64,000 nucleotides of DNA from Dysgonomonas sp. Marseille-P4677. Lineage in GTDB: Bacteria; Bacteroidota; Bacteroidia; Bacteroidales; Dysgonomonadaceae. The notes under the pieces are model-generated. The model was not told where the DNA came from. It did no database searches and worked only from the letters and a program-made list of their open reading frames with translations. Shown one piece after another: positions 17,048-26,953 of this stretch. Location: NCBI RefSeq assembly GCF_016652235.1, contig NZ_JAEPKU010000003.1:1-64000 (forward strand), given 5' to 3'. Positions within the stretch are counted from its first letter, which is position 1. Each line of letters begins with the position of its first letter. The position numbers and the translations under genes are program-made.

Positions 17048-17051
17048 AAAC

Positions 17052-17615
17052 ATGGATATATTTGAAAAAATGAAACAAGGGGAACTTATCCTTGAAACCG
17101 ACCCCGATTATCCGAAACTGTATGAAGCTCTTTTAAGAGGTATGCGTATAACAGGTCAACTTAATGCCTCCTTCCATACACCAGAGCAGACACGTAATAT
17201 TATCAGCGAACTGACAGGACAGCAATTAGATGAAACAATATGGATAGTGCCCCCTTTCTATTCTGATTTTGGGCAATTTATCCGTTTCGGGAAGAAAGTA
17301 TTTGTAAACAGTGGTTGCATATTTATGGATAGAGGCGGCATTACATTGGAAGATGGTGTTTTTGTCGGTCCGAACGTTAATATTATTACCGAGAATCATG
17401 CAGAACAGCCCGAACTCAGGCATAATGTTTACACAAAACCAATCCTGATAAAACAAAACGCTTGGATAGGTGCAGCAGCAGTGATACTTCCCGGTGTGAC
17501 TATCGGAAAGAATGCAATAGTGGCAGCAGGGGCAATAGTAACAAAAGATGTACCCGATAATACCATAGTAGGTGGCAATCCTGCTAAAATTATTAGAAAG
17601 ATAAAAATGGAATAA
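17052..17615 (+). CDS. Sugar O-acetyltransferase, LacA/Maa/NodL type
   Basis: This 187-residue protein has an N-terminal helical Mac-type segment (MDIFEKMKQGELI, YEALLRGMRITGQLN) followed by a left-handed beta-helix built of hexapeptide repeats. These include VFVGPNVNIITENHAEQPE (with the catalytic His), WIGAAAVILPGVTIGKNAI and GAIVTKDVPDNTIVGGNPAK. This is the pattern of galactoside/maltose acetyltransferases, which use acetyl-CoA. Cytoplasmic location is expected. It lies between the hydrolase and the cyclophilin-like gene with gaps of 4 and 2 bp. The natural acceptor is not known. Confidence 0.9.
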   Translation: MDIFEKMKQGELILETDPDYPKLYEALLRGMRITGQLNASFHTPEQTRNIISELTGQQLDETIWIVPPFYSDFGQFIRFGKKVFVNSGCIFMDRGGITLEDGVFVGPNVNIITENHAEQPELRHNVYTKPILIKQNAWIGAAAVILPGVTIGKNAIVAAGAIVTKDVPDNTIVGGNPAKIIRKIKME

Positions 17616-17617
17616 TT

Positions 17618-18118
17618 ATGAAGAAGTTAATGCTGATTGTATTTTCTTTTATGATAATAACGAGCCTTTCGGCATGTAGTGAAGATGATAAAACTATTCC
17701 TGATGCACCTCCTACTCAACCCGAACAACAGGACGATGACAATAATTCGGGGGAGAAAAAGGATAATGTGAAACTACAAATAACCATAGGTGAGACTAAG
17801 TTTACTGCTACACTACAGGACAATGCTACGGCAAAGGCATTCAAATCGTTGTTACCGATGACAATAACCATGAATGAACTTAATCGTAACGAAAAATATT
17901 ATGATTTACCAAATAGCTTACCGACAGCAGCAAGCAATTCAGGCACAATCCATAGCGGAGATATAATGCTGTACGGGTCGAAAACCCTTGTCCTTTTTTA
18001 TAAGACATTTTCTACTTCTTACAGCTATACTAAAATTGGCAGCATAGATGATTCTTCCAAATTAAAAGAAGCTATCGGATTAGGTAATGCCACAGTTATA
18101 TTTGAGTTGGGTGAATAG
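17618..18118 (+). CDS. Cyclophilin-like-fold lipoprotein
   Basis: This 166-residue lipoprotein has a signal peptide ending in LSACSEDD, then an acidic and Pro-rich linker, then a domain with VKLQITIGETKFTATLQDNA, TAKAFKSLLP, TITMNELNRNEKYYDLP and GDIMLYGSKTLVLFYK. This matches the small bacterial cyclophilin-like domain often found beside oxidoreductases and hydrolases. No peptidyl-prolyl isomerase residues are obvious. It is the last gene of the hydrolase operon. It is probably tethered in the periplasm or on the outer membrane. The function is unknown. Confidence 0.8.
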   Translation: MKKLMLIVFSFMIITSLSACSEDDKTIPDAPPTQPEQQDDDNNSGEKKDNVKLQITIGETKFTATLQDNATAKAFKSLLPMTITMNELNRNEKYYDLPNSLPTAASNSGTIHSGDIMLYGSKTLVLFYKTFSTSYSYTKIGSIDDSSKLKEAIGLGNATVIFELGE

Positions 18119-18175
18119 CAACAGCAATATATAATAGTTAACCTCTTTTTATTATTATAGTTATACATGAGCATG

Positions 18176-18208
18176 AGCCATAGAAAAGAGAAAACTATGG
18201 CTTTTTTT
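18176..18208 (+). terminator. Intrinsic terminator of the hydrolase operon
   Basis: A perfect AGCCATAG/CTATGGCT stem with an 11-base loop is followed by TTTTTTA. Confidence 0.85.
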
Positions 18209-18287
18209 ATACCAAATTGAAGTTAAATCATAGAATCCTAAATTGCTGTCCGTTTTGGCAAGACATTCTGTGGGAAAAGAAGTATAG

Positions 18288-19160
18288 ATGCAATATTCAA
18301 AAGAATTTATGAAAAAGTATGTATCAACATTAAAGAATAAAATACTTCGAGACATTCAGGAAATAGAAAAGAAAGGATATACTACACTGCAAACATCCAA
18401 ATTAATAATTCCTATACTGGAAAATGCCTTTGAAGAGCTAAAATTATTCATCAATAATTATTCTTTCAAGGATAAATCGGAAGAAATAAAGTTTTTTAAG
18501 GAGACAAAACCCCGGTTATTTAGCCTGCTGGTCTATCACAGTAAAGTTTACAATATTGAAATGAGGATGCCTACCGGTAGTGTAGAAGACCGGAAAGCAT
18601 ATTTGCAACGTGTACAAAACCGGATTAAATATTTCTTTGATATGAATTTGGACTTTTACCAATATTACCGCTCAGGAAATACACATCTGGACTATATCTA
18701 TTTTCTTAGAGGTAAGCCCGATATCCACTTGCTTCTGGATAGCTATCATTTTGAAAAAGACAGCAGTTTCTCTACATGTTACGATTTTAAGGTAACTAAG
18801 ATACTTGCAAATGAAATGCTCGCCGCATATGTTGATTCAAAATTGGCAGAATTGGACAAGTGTCCAAACAGCATGGAAAACTATCTGATTTTACCTAAAA
18901 TACGGATCACATGGACCGGTAAGAAAGCGGAATTGGTAGAACAAATATATGCCTGGATCGAAGCTGCCAGTTTTAACAATGGTAATGTTACAATTAAAGA
19001 CCTTGTTGATTATATTGAAATTGTTTTTAATATTGATTTGGGGGATTATTACCACATTTTTATTGAAATACGCGAAAGAAAGGGAGATAGCAGAACTACC
19101 TACCTCGATAAATTGATAAAGTTATTGAATGACAGAATGAATCAAGCTGATAAAAAATAA
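18288..19160 (+). CDS. rteC: RteC family regulator
   Basis: This 290-residue protein carries the full RteC pattern: an N-terminal helical part, YYRSGNTHLDYIYFLRGKPD near 127-146, then TWTGKKAELVEQIYAW, FNIDLGDYYHIFIEIRERK and RTTYLDKL at the C-terminus. In CTnDOT, RteC is needed to switch on the excision genes and is itself controlled by RteA/RteB. Neither partner is seen here, so control must differ or lie elsewhere. A promoter-like TATCTTTG box lies directly after the stop codon and probably drives the next gene. The gene is intact, unlike the RteC-like one at 7237-7855. Confidence 0.9.
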   Translation: MQYSKEFMKKYVSTLKNKILRDIQEIEKKGYTTLQTSKLIIPILENAFEELKLFINNYSFKDKSEEIKFFKETKPRLFSLLVYHSKVYNIEMRMPTGSVEDRKAYLQRVQNRIKYFFDMNLDFYQYYRSGNTHLDYIYFLRGKPDIHLLLDSYHFEKDSSFSTCYDFKVTKILANEMLAAYVDSKLAELDKCPNSMENYLILPKIRITWTGKKAELVEQIYAWIEAASFNNGNVTIKDLVDYIEIVFNIDLGDYYHIFIEIRERKGDSRTTYLDKLIKLLNDRMNQADKK

Positions 19161-19162
19161 AC

Positions 19163-19170
19163 TATCTTTG
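19163..19170 (+). promoter_or_regulatory. -7 box upstream of the leader and RibD/DHFR gene
   Basis: TATCTTTG matches TAnnTTTG and is followed by CATGG. Transcription starting near 19176 would give a leader of about 240 nt before the ATG at 19418. A CGTCTCG/CGAGACG hairpin (19240-19283) lies within this leader upstream of the conserved element. Confidence 0.5.
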
Positions 19171-19288
19171 CATGGAAGAGGATTATAAAGAAGTGAGAGA
19201 TACTTCTTGAAAAACATGTAAAAGTCAGCGTTCGCAAAGCGTCTCGGTATAGAAAACTGGTAATTTTTTAGAAAAACGAGACGAAATG

Positions 19289-19392
19289 TGCAATGCTCAT
19301 GCTATATACAAATATGGTGTGGGCTTGCTTGTTTCGTTTTTCGGGTATACCAGTACCTCTATGCCGGAACAATGCAAGTTCCACACTTTTTT
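19289..19392 (+). promoter_or_regulatory. Conserved structured leader ending in a terminator-like stem
   Basis: The leader runs from TGCAATG through a long stem (GTGTGGGCTTGC at 19317-19328 with GCAAGTTCCACAC at 19374-19386, one bulged T) to six Ts, 25 nt before the start codon. An inner GGTA/TACC hairpin lies within. The same arrangement with compensating base changes precedes the paralogue at 60954-61487. It is a candidate attenuator or riboswitch-like element. Confidence 0.6.
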
Positions 19393-19417
19393 ATTTTATA
19401 TAATAGAATATCTAATC

Positions 19418-19957
19418 ATGAAAAAAATCAAATTGTATATAGCCTCTACAATTGATGGCTATATCGCCACATCAGATGGCGACTTGGATTGGCTAAGAGA
19501 GTTTCCCAATTCTGAAAAATCAGATTTCGGCTATAAAAACTTCATGTCCGGAATCGATGCTGTACTAATCGGAGGACAAACCTACCGGAGTCTTTTGTGT
19601 ATGGATGTTGTATGGCCATATAAGAGTAAAACGACATATATTATATCCCGTAAACCTATCGATATCAAAATAGATTGCGACATTTATAACATCACAAAAA
19701 ACGCCATTGAAGAAATAGCCAAAATAAAAAATGAAGAGGGAGGTGATATTGCTTTATTTGGCGGAGGAATACTCACGAAGATGCTATTACAGCATGACAT
19801 GATAGATGAAATGACTATTTCTACTATTCCGATCCTTCTCGGTGGTGGTATTTCCTTGTTTCCTGTTTACTTTCCAACCAGCAGTTGGTATATAGAAAAA
19901 ACAGAACTTTTCAAAAACGGATTAATGCAAACAGTCTATCGTAAAGTGTCGGAATAA
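19418..19957 (+). CDS. RibD C-terminal/dihydrofolate-reductase family protein
   Basis: This 179-residue protein begins KKIKLYIASTIDGYIATSDG, the usual start of the RibD-C/DHFR-like family. It continues with DAVLIGGQTYRSL and GGDIALFGGGILTKMLL (NADPH-binding glycine motif) and ISTIPILLGGGISLFP. The frame stays open upstream to 19286, but the ATG at 19418 matches the family start and lies after the leader hairpin. Members reduce folate-like or flavin-precursor-like compounds or act on unknown substrates. Some resistance-type DHFRs are distant relatives, but none is implied here. A close paralogue lies at 60954-61487. Confidence 0.85.
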   Translation: MKKIKLYIASTIDGYIATSDGDLDWLREFPNSEKSDFGYKNFMSGIDAVLIGGQTYRSLLCMDVVWPYKSKTTYIISRKPIDIKIDCDIYNITKNAIEEIAKIKNEEGGDIALFGGGILTKMLLQHDMIDEMTISTIPILLGGGISLFPVYFPTSSWYIEKTELFKNGLMQTVYRKVSE

Positions 19958-20043
19958 ACAGATTCAGTTGTATTTACGAAAAAACCATTTTTTCTTCCCA
20001 TTATTTCATCTTTACGCAATCTCTTATTTGCTGATTATTCCAG

Positions 20044-20098
20044 CTTATTAATAATAAGTTAAATTCTTCTTTGGAAATACTTTTCCCAAGGTGGGAAA
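20044..20098 (+). promoter_or_regulatory. Two palindromes upstream of the HTH gene
   Basis: CTTATTAATAATAAG (20044-20058) is a perfect palindrome about a central A. TTTCCCAAGGTGGGAAA (20082-20098) is a second one. They lie 50-105 bp before the ATG at 20149 and may be operator sites. No experimental basis is visible. Confidence 0.35.
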
Positions 20099-20148
20099 TA
20101 TTGCTGTTTAATTAACAGACCTTTGCGCCGGATTTTTAAAACGACACA

Positions 20149-20448
20149 ATGGAAATAGACGAAACGAAATTTGAAACAGCTGTATTTTCTGTATTGGGAA
20201 AACTTGATGAAATACTCTCATGTGTTAAAGCCCGGAATATTCTGAACGGAGAGAGGCTGTATGATAATCAGGACTTATGCCTCATGCTAAAACTAAGCAA
20301 ACGCAGCTTGCAACGCTACCGTAGTCTGGGTGCTTTAAAGTATTTTCAGATTGGACAAAAAACCTTGTATTATGAGTCTGATGTAAAAAAGTTCATCAAG
20401 GAATATTTGTCGAAAGACAATACCGGACGAGACAATTTTACGGATTAA
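20149..20448 (+). CDS. Small HTH protein
   Basis: This 99-residue protein has a helical N-terminus (ETAVFSVLGKLDEILSCVKA) and an HTH_17-type unit (LYDNQDLCLMLKLSKRSLQR, YRSLGALKYFQIGQKTLYYE). It resembles the protein at 6743 in element A more than the paired ones at 13074/13355. In CTnDOT-type elements, such proteins next to rteC and the topoisomerase region are excisionase-like or regulators of the excision operon. It converges on the large methylase/helicase gene, with a bidirectional terminator between. Confidence 0.8.
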   Translation: MEIDETKFETAVFSVLGKLDEILSCVKARNILNGERLYDNQDLCLMLKLSKRSLQRYRSLGALKYFQIGQKTLYYESDVKKFIKEYLSKDNTGRDNFTD

Positions 20449-20475
20449 AAAATTATCCATAACCGGATAGGAAGT

Positions 20476-20510
20476 AAAAAGCCTCTGCATAAATCATGCA
20501 AAGGCTTTTT
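20476..20510. terminator. Bidirectional terminator between HTH gene and methylase/helicase gene
   Basis: AAAAAGCCTCTGCAT pairs with ATGCAAAGGCTTTTT with one internal mismatch over a five-base loop. A- and T-tracts flank both sides, and it lies between convergent stop codons. Confidence 0.85.
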
Positions 20511-20531
20511 TCCTATTCAGGAATGACATGC

Positions 20532-23500
20532 TTATAATTTGAAACGTCTGGTTTGTTGTACAGGCTGCTGTTCTACTGAAGAGGGTTGTGAAGATATTTC
20601 ATTTAAAACAATATCCTTTTCTCTTTCTTTTATTCCCTGCATTACTTCTTTGATACTTATAGAAACAGGCCGTACGTTCGGGTATTTCGGTACCGGAGGC
20701 ACTTCTATTTTAGGACGTTGCCAGTTTTCAGAATACTCTTCGTATACAGGTTGTTCTTGTTGTATTTTAATATCGTTCTTTTCACTTACAATCTCTCCAT
20801 CAATAACATCAGGTTTGGAAGTCAGGGTTAATTGTATCCTTCTTTCCAATGCAGCCAATTCCGTTTTCAATTCCTTGAGTTCCGGCTCTTTCCTCCACGA
20901 AGAGTTAACTACTTCTTTCAGAATAGGAATATCTTTCTCAATAACCTTATTCTTCTCCCGATACTGTTCTAAAACAGAAGGTATCTTGTCCAACGCATTG
21001 ATAAAATTTCTGGATGCGGTAAGCGGATCTACGGCAAGATGTCCATTATTGTAATTATACTTCACACCACTATCCCCTACAATAAAGAAGCGGTTGTCAT
21101 TGAAAAGCACACCTTCCTTTTGACTTGGTTCCGACTTAACGACAATCTTAAACCCGTATAATTCGCCAATATTGAAATACTCTGTATTAGTCCGGGCATT
21201 ATCAGCAATCTCGTTGAGTTTTTTCCCGATAGCTTTCGGGTCTGCACTATTAAAATTATCCAAGCTGACCGGATTCAGGTAATTTCCACTCTTGTCTTTT
21301 TGCACCCGCGAAGAAAAAACAGACCAGTCCTGTGTCATTCGGGAAATAAATTCATTGTTACTGTCTAATTGCCGGATACTATCATCCAGTTTATAGATTG
21401 CCGAAGATTTTCCCTTCTCAAAAGAACGCCTTTCCGACTCCAAGGCATTGATTTTCTTTTCCAGTTTGGCTTTTTCCAGTAAATCGGTATTACCTGAAAG
21501 GATCGCAACGTATTCGGAAAAGTTCATTCCACTACCCTCATCCATACTCCCTTCATCAATCGTCCTGCTACCGAGTGTATTCGTTTTAAGTTGATTGATA
21601 AAGGTTTGCTTGTTTTGAAGAAGATTGAACTTATAGGAGTCAAGCGATTTTTCAACGGCATAGATTATAATATCAACTTTGTTTCCGGCAAATTCCTTGG
21701 CAATTTCATTTCCTTTCCGGACGGCTCTGCCATCACGCTGAGCCAGATCCGACGGTCGCCACGGAATATCGCAATGATGGAGAGCTACAGCCCTTTTCTG
21801 GGCATTAACTCCGGTTCCCAACATCGATGTAGAACCGAATAAAACACGTATTCGCCCTTCATTCATTGCTTCAATCATCGCTTTTCTGGATTTTTCGGTT
21901 TTCGCCTCCTGAATAAACCGTATCTCATGGGCGGGTATCCCGTGGTCTTCTACCAGTTTACGCTTTATTTCGCTGTAGGGATTCCATTCGTTAGGCTTGT
22001 ATGTTCCCAGATCACTGAAGATAAACTGCGTTCCCTTTTTCGATTCATACTTTTTATAATATTCTGCAACCTTAGCTGCACAATGAGAAGCCTTGTTATC
22101 CACATGGTCATCGTAGGCAGGATCTATCATCCGCATGTCCAAGGCCATCTTGCGGGCATAATCGGTAGCAATTAGCATTTTTGCTTTTTCTTCACTTTCA
22201 GAAAGCGGTAATCTGCCTAAAATAGTAGCGTCTCCCGTACTCGCAAATTGCATTAACTTTTGAATAAAAATTTCCTGCTGTGGTGTCGGTGGAATATTAT
22301 GCAAAACTTCATTTTTTTCGGGCCGGTCGATTCCGATATCTCTGGCAGTACGATAATCTGTAATTTCATTGTAAAAGGCGGCCAATTCGGGCACTTTGAT
22401 AAAATACCGGAACCTTTCTTTCGCAACGATCTGATTGGTAACGGAAAATTCAAAATCGGTTGTTTTTCTGGCAAAAATAGCAGCCCACGCATCGAACGAT
22501 CTAATTTCCTGTCTTTCCAGTTCTTTAGGACGCAGATATTTAAACAACAGGTATAATTCCGTCAAAGAGTTGGATATGGTCGTTCCTGAAAGAAATGTCG
22601 CACACAGATCTCTGCCTTTACGTTCCTGCATGGTACGAAGTGCAAAAAGCATATTCATTGCCCGCTGGCTTCCTTCGGGGTTTCCCAAGCCTGCCACACG
22701 GTCATGGCGTGTGGTAAACATCAGGTTCTTAAACTGGTGACTCTCATCAACGAATAAATGGTCTATCCCCATCAGTTTATAATCAACGGTATCATCTGTC
22801 CGGTCCTTTATCTGTTCAGAAAGGCTTTTAAGTCTTACCTCCAGATTTTGTTTTCTTATTTCCAGTCCCCGCCTCATTCGCTTGGATGCAGCTTTCCCCA
22901 TTTGATTTTCAAGTATGCGAAGGTTTTCTTCTACGCTATCCAGTTCTGCCTGAAATATCTCCTGTTGTATTTCAGGGGATTGGGGAATCTTCCCGAATTG
23001 ATCGTGAGTGAGAATTACACAATCCCAATCATTATTTTTAATTTCATTGAAAATCTTCTGGCGGTTGGTCGGCGTAAAATCTTCTTTGCCGGGATAAAGG
23101 ATTTTAGCATTGGGATAAGCAGTCCTGAATGTGTGGGCTATTTCATGAACGTTGGCTTTCAACCCGACGATCATCGGTTTATTTGCAATTCCCAAGCGTT
23201 TCATTTCATAAGCTGATACACACATGATAAGGGTCTTTCCGCCCCCTACCTCATGATCCGCAATTCCACCGCCAAGCAACTTCTGCATCCAGATACAATC
23301 CTTCTGCGACTGGTATAGATCAGGTATACCCAAACCTTTGAAATCCAGATCGGGAAATGTCTGGTGCGATCCATCGTATTGGGGACGGACAAAGCAGTTA
23401 AATTTCCGGTTATAAAGGTCTGTCAATTTATCCTTATACTCCTGTGACTGATTATCCAGCCATTCAGGGAAGCCGCTTCTTATCTCGTCAATCTTGCTGT

Positions 23501-26183
23501 TTGCAAGCTGTATGGCTTCTGCATCGGGAACTTTTACATTTTTTATTTCTCCTGTTTCCCTGTCACGTACCTGAATGGTTTTTGTAATATTGGGCGTTGT
23601 ATTCAGCAGGGCATTCTTCATCAGATGAATACCATTAAATAATTGCGATTCACTCTTTACCGCAAACTTTTCGTAGATAATAAGATTAGGATTAGATGCC
23701 GATACATTAAAGTCATCCCGTGATGCATAATAATCTATTTGAACATTCGTATCGAATAGACCTGAAGCATATTTTTCGTACACGTTCATTGGTATCCATC
23801 GTTCTCCGAAATTAAAATCCAGCTCTTCATAACGGATAGCCTGCGGTTTGGCATCGTGCAAGGCTGCAAGGGATTTTTGCGATTGGGTATCATCAGGATG
23901 TTTGCTCAGGTAGTGTTCAACCCGTTCTGCCTTTTCTACGACGTTTCCGGCAATAAACTTATCCCGTATTTCAAAATTCTGAATAATGGGATTGAAGAAC
24001 ACTCTTCCTTCAAGATCATGAATCAACTCATCGGGAGTTTTGTTTTCCAGCAGCGAAAGCATATAATCCATGCGGAACTCACCATACTTATTCAATGAAG
24101 CGATCAAGGCTTCTTCTGAGGTATTTACCGATACCAATTCATTGGGATTAAATGCCACCGGATGATCGAAAATGTCCGCTTTATGAAGTTTACCGTCGAT
24201 GCTTCGTTCAAGGGCTAAGATAGCGGTTGCCCCTGCATCCATTTTCAGGGTATTGAGATTACGCTTGTCGTTCAGGTTACCGTATAGACTTAAAAAAGAA
24301 TCATAGGATTTGTTGAGTTTTTTGCGTAAATCTGCATCTTCAACCAGATTCCCGGCTTCATAATCATACAAGTCGTTATAGATGTCACGAATTTCAATAT
24401 ACTTTTCAAGTTTTCCTTTCTGAAAATGAGGAATATCCAAAGGATGAAATTCCGCTCCATCCGAATAGCGCTTCTTGAGTACACCGATTTGCCCATTCCC
24501 TTCTTTTACTAAAGTACCTTCTTTATGATACACTTTGAGTTCTCCCGAATAAGGTCGGGGATTCATGTGTTCTTCCCATTGTTTTTGAGCCTCTTCTTTT
24601 CGGGCATCAGAAACAGGATAAGCAGATTCCTTTGTCGGCTTTTCCTGTGGGGCAGTTGTACCAGTCTTAGGCTGTTCCGGCCTTACTCGTTGCTCTTTTA
24701 CCGGATCACCAAACAGATCCGTTTGTATGGGCTTACTTTTTACTGCCGTTTCTTTCTTGTGTCCGCGTTTAGGTTTAACCTGTGTTCGCTCTTCTTCCGA
24801 AAACCCCCAAAGGTCATACAGCGATACAACCGGAGCTGATACATTGATTTCCAGTAACTCTTCCGGCTCAGGTTTTTCTTCCCTGATTTTATAATCTTCA
24901 GTATTCGGAGGATACTGTTCAAAGATGCTTTTATCTTGTTCATCGAAAGACAAACCCGTTTCCTGAAAGTTTTCTGCCGAAACTCCTGTCTGTGGTATTG
25001 TTTCAACTATATGTGTTTTAACGGAATTACTGTGATATAGCTCTGCATTCAGATTCTGAGTGAAATCTTCCGTAAGCATTTCTTGCAGATCAATGGCAAT
25101 TCCCTCTGTGCCTCCGTCATGCAGATAAATAAAAGACGGTCGTCCGTACATATCCGTGTCTTCCAAAATCCGCGTATGAACTATTCTGTTGAGGTTATTG
25201 TCTGCGAAAAGATTATTGATAGATTCTCCTTTTTCGTTTTCGTGAGTATTTACAAAATTGAGTTCCCGTTTCGGCAAAATCTTTTTGGCGGTATTCTTTT
25301 GCAGGATTATCAAGTCGCTGCCCACTTCCGTACCCGCACTGTCAATAAAAAGATTGTTGGGCAGACGGACCAGCGATACCAGATCGGCTTGCGACATCAG
25401 AAAAGTTCTTATCAGAAGCCCTTTAGGAGAGTTGGCTACTCCCTGCGAAGTCAGAAAAGCAACGAGACCACCTTCTCTTGCCGAGTCAAGAGCTTTGAGA
25501 AAGAAATAATCATGTATGTAGTTGGTGGATTCCTGATAAACAGACTGCTTCTTTGCCCTGTATTCAGGATCGAATACTTTCATTTCTCCAAACGGAATAT
25601 TGGAGGCTACCACATCAAAATAGTTATTGTACCGTCCTTCAATACGTTCAAAGCCTTCAATCTTTACCTTCGTTTCAGGATGAAGTCTGGAAAGTATTTT
25701 TCCCGTAAGCAGGTCTTTCTCAAAACAGATACTTTCAGCTTCGTCCGCCAGTTTTATTTGAGAAGGAAAAGCTCCGGTTCCTGCCGATGGATCAAGAAAC
25801 CGGTCTATGATGATACCTTTCTCCTGCAAGGCGTTATTAATGCTTCCAATAACCTCCGGTGGCGTATAAAATGCAGAAAGAACGGAATTCTGGATGCTCC
25901 CTATGTATTGACGGTATTCCCGTTCATTGTTTGTGTTTTCCCGAAGTACATTATGCAACTCCGAGACAAGGGGAAAAAGTTCAATCTCTGATTTTGCCCA
26001 AGAAGCTGTGTCGGCAAGCGATGCAGCCGGATTAAGGACACACTTTAATCCCCCAAAACCACTGTACTGCTGCAATATCTGCCGTTCTGCTCCTGTTGCC
26101 TGACGGTTTTCCCTGTCAAGGTTCAGTATAGTTTTGATTGCATCTATGTTGGCTCTTAAATGAGCCTTTTTATTATAGCTCAT
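20532..26183 (-). CDS. Large N6-adenine methylase/SNF2-type helicase fusion (BmhA-like)
   Basis: This is an 1883-residue protein from the ATG at 26183. The N-terminal methyltransferase part shows [15 protein letters not shown] at 130-137 (motif I) and SNIPFG at 194-199 in place of the usual NPPF/Y. Around residue 980 begins a helicase with [14 protein letters not shown] (P-loop), and near 1145 a [10 protein letters not shown] box. The helicase C-domain has GTGVNAQ and [10 protein letters not shown]. Proteins with this order are hallmark genes of Bacteroides conjugative elements. They may protect or remodel the DNA during transfer; the exact role is not established. The C-terminus is coiled-coil and Gln-rich. 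The start overlaps the end of the DUF1896 gene by 11 bp, so the genes are coupled. Confidence 0.85.
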   Translation of the reverse strand: MSYNKKAHLRANIDAIKTILNLDRENRQATGAERQILQQYSGFGGLKCVLNPAASLADTASWAKSEIELFPLVSELHNVLRENTNNEREYRQYIGSIQNSVLSAFYTPPEVIGSINNALQEKGIIIDRFLDPSAGTGAFPSQIKLADEAESICFEKDLLTGKILSRLHPETKVKIEGFERIEGRYNNYFDVVASNIPFGEMKVFDPEYRAKKQSVYQESTNYIHDYFFLKALDSAREGGLVAFLTSQGVANSPKGLLIRTFLMSQADLVSLVRLPNNLFIDSAGTEVGSDLIILQKNTAKKILPKRELNFVNTHENEKGESINNLFADNNLNRIVHTRILEDTDMYGRPSFIYLHDGGTEGIAIDLQEMLTEDFTQNLNAELYHSNSVKTHIVETIPQTGVSAENFQETGLSFDEQDKSIFEQYPPNTEDYKIREEKPEPEELLEINVSAPVVSLYDLWGFSEEERTQVKPKRGHKKETAVKSKPIQTDLFGDPVKEQRVRPEQPKTGTTAPQEKPTKESAYPVSDARKEEAQKQWEEHMNPRPYSGELKVYHKEGTLVKEGNGQIGVLKKRYSDGAEFHPLDIPHFQKGKLEKYIEIRDIYNDLYDYEAGNLVEDADLRKKLNKSYDSFLSLYGNLNDKRNLNTLKMDAGATAILALERSIDGKLHKADIFDHPVAFNPNELVSVNTSEEALIASLNKYGEFRMDYMLSLLENKTPDELIHDLEGRVFFNPIIQNFEIRDKFIAGNVVEKAERVEHYLSKHPDDTQSQKSLAALHDAKPQAIRYEELDFNFGERWIPMNVYEKYASGLFDTNVQIDYYASRDDFNVSASNPNLIIYEKFAVKSESQLFNGIHLMKNALLNTTPNITKTIQVRDRETGEIKNVKVPDAEAIQLANSKIDEIRSGFPEWLDNQSQEYKDKLTDLYNRKFNCFVRPQYDGSHQTFPDLDFKGLGIPDLYQSQKDCIWMQKLLGGGIADHEVGGGKTLIMCVSAYEMKRLGIANKPMIVGLKANVHEIAHTFRTAYPNAKILYPGKEDFTPTNRQKIFNEIKNNDWDCVILTHDQFGKIPQSPEIQQEIFQAELDSVEENLRILENQMGKAASKRMRRGLEIRKQNLEVRLKSLSEQIKDRTDDTVDYKLMGIDHLFVDESHQFKNLMFTTRHDRVAGLGNPEGSQRAMNMLFALRTMQERKGRDLCATFLSGTTISNSLTELYLLFKYLRPKELERQEIRSFDAWAAIFARKTTDFEFSVTNQIVAKERFRYFIKVPELAAFYNEITDYRTARDIGIDRPEKNEVLHNIPPTPQQEIFIQKLMQFASTGDATILGRLPLSESEEKAKMLIATDYARKMALDMRMIDPAYDDHVDNKASHCAAKVAEYYKKYESKKGTQFIFSDLGTYKPNEWNPYSEIKRKLVEDHGIPAHEIRFIQEAKTEKSRKAMIEAMNEGRIRVLFGSTSMLGTGVNAQKRAVALHHCDIPWRPSDLAQRDGRAVRKGNEIAKEFAGNKVDIIIYAVEKSLDSYKFNLLQNKQTFINQLKTNTLGSRTIDEGSMDEGSGMNFSEYVAILSGNTDLLEKAKLEKKINALESERRSFEKGKSSAIYKLDDSIRQLDSNNEFISRMTQDWSVFSSRVQKDKSGNYLNPVSLDNFNSADPKAIGKKLNEIADNARTNTEYFNIGELYGFKIVVKSEPSQKEGVLFNDNRFFIVGDSGVKYNYNNGHLAVDPLTASRNFINALDKIPSVLEQYREKNKVIEKDIPILKEVVNSSWRKEPELKELKTELAALERRIQLTLTSKPDVIDGEIVSEKNDIKIQQEQPVYEEYSENWQRPKIEVPPVPKYPNVRPVSISIKEVMQGIKEREKDIVLNEISSQPSSVEQQPVQQTRRFKL

Positions 26184-26607
26184 TTTCTTCCCTCCATATA
26201 TCAATGAAACCAACTAATTCTGTGTACAGTGTTGTAAATTCGGGAGAGTTGATAAACGAATCGTCAAGCGGATATTCGGAAAAGACTTCCTTACAAGGTA
26301 TAAGCAACTCCATTGCGAAGTCATTTATCTGATCCGGCGGAATAATCGGGAACTCATTTATCAGGACATTGCGAATTGTATCGTAGCAGGAGAACAACAG
26401 ACCTTCATACAAGACGGAAATTGCCATTTCTCCAGCTGAATGATGAGAGTACCCATCTTTAATAGCATTAGCATATACTTCTGCGGCAAATTCGGAGCGA
26501 AGCCGGATAAACTCGTTGTCATCTATTCTTTCCGGATGACTTTCTTTCAGGTATGAGAGTAATAGGAGTCCATAATAGGATAACTCCTGTTTATCTTTTT
26601 TCTTCAT
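26173..26607 (-). CDS. DUF1896 family protein
   Basis: This 144-residue protein is typical of DUF1896 ([57 protein letters not shown]). The family is nearly restricted to conjugative elements of Bacteroidetes and lies beside the methylase/helicase and topB. It overlaps the methylase/helicase start by 11 bp. The recurring ATCCACAAATTAATTC-type motif lies just upstream of its ATG. The function is unknown. The protein is probably cytoplasmic. Confidence 0.85.
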   Translation of the reverse strand: MKKKDKQELSYYGLLLLSYLKESHPERIDDNEFIRLRSEFAAEVYANAIKDGYSHHSAGEMAISVLYEGLLFSCYDTIRNVLINEFPIIPPDQINDFAMELLIPCKEVFSEYPLDDSFINSPEFTTLYTELVGFIDIWREENEL

Positions 26608-26613
26608 TTATAG

Positions 26614-26634
26614 TTTGAATTAATTTGTGGATAA
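26614..26634 (-). repeat. Recurring ATCCACAAATTAATTC motif upstream of DUF1896 gene
   Basis: The minus strand reads TTATCCACAAATTAATTCAA plus one more A, ending 7 bp before the ATG at 26607. It is one of five copies in element B. Confidence 0.7.
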
Positions 26635-26850
26635 AAAAATGAAAGGAAAGTGCTGTTCCCTATGATTGGGTCGCAAGTGTAGCAATGAGCTTCTCTTGCG
26701 GCAGGGAGCAGCAACAGGTATTCACCACAATAAGACTTGTTCGTTTTTAGAGGAAAGAAAAGACAGAATGCCTCCTGACTCTAAAATCGAATGTGTCGTG
26801 CGGGGAATTCTGTAGAAAATCAGGGAAGTACTACAATGGAAAATGAAAAC

Positions 26851-26881
26851 GGCATCCGAGGGTATTCAATTCCCGGATGCC
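26851..26881 (-). terminator. Intrinsic terminator downstream of topB
   Basis: GGCATCCG/CGGATGCC forms an 8-bp stem. On the minus strand it is followed by GTTTTCATTTTCC. Confidence 0.75.
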
Positions 26882-26902
26882 TTATCCACAGATTAATTCA
26901 AA
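26882..26902 (+). repeat. Recurring motif copy (TTATCCACAGATTAATTC) near topB terminator
   Basis: This copy differs at one position from the copies at 26614 and 49469. It is in the plus orientation and has no obvious gene downstream. It abuts the topB terminator. Confidence 0.6.
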
Positions 26903-26953
26903 ACCAAACTAAAAACAGTTTTAAGCTTCTCCTTATATCTGTGGTAAAGATAC

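Larger units (their letters stand above)
26608..26953. other. Gap between topB and DUF1896 gene
   Basis: No gene is seen. The gap holds a motif copy before the DUF1896 ATG, the topB terminator (26851-26881), and a second, oppositely oriented motif copy at 26882-26902 directly next to that terminator. The middle part (about 26640-26840) is GC-balanced and shows nothing I recognise. Confidence 0.6.

Noticed and set aside
25083-25991. 302-residue plus-strand frame opposite the methylase/helicase gene
   Set aside because: Composition (Arg, Phe, Ser and Cys rich) is that of an antisense shadow; the minus-strand protein has clear motifs.
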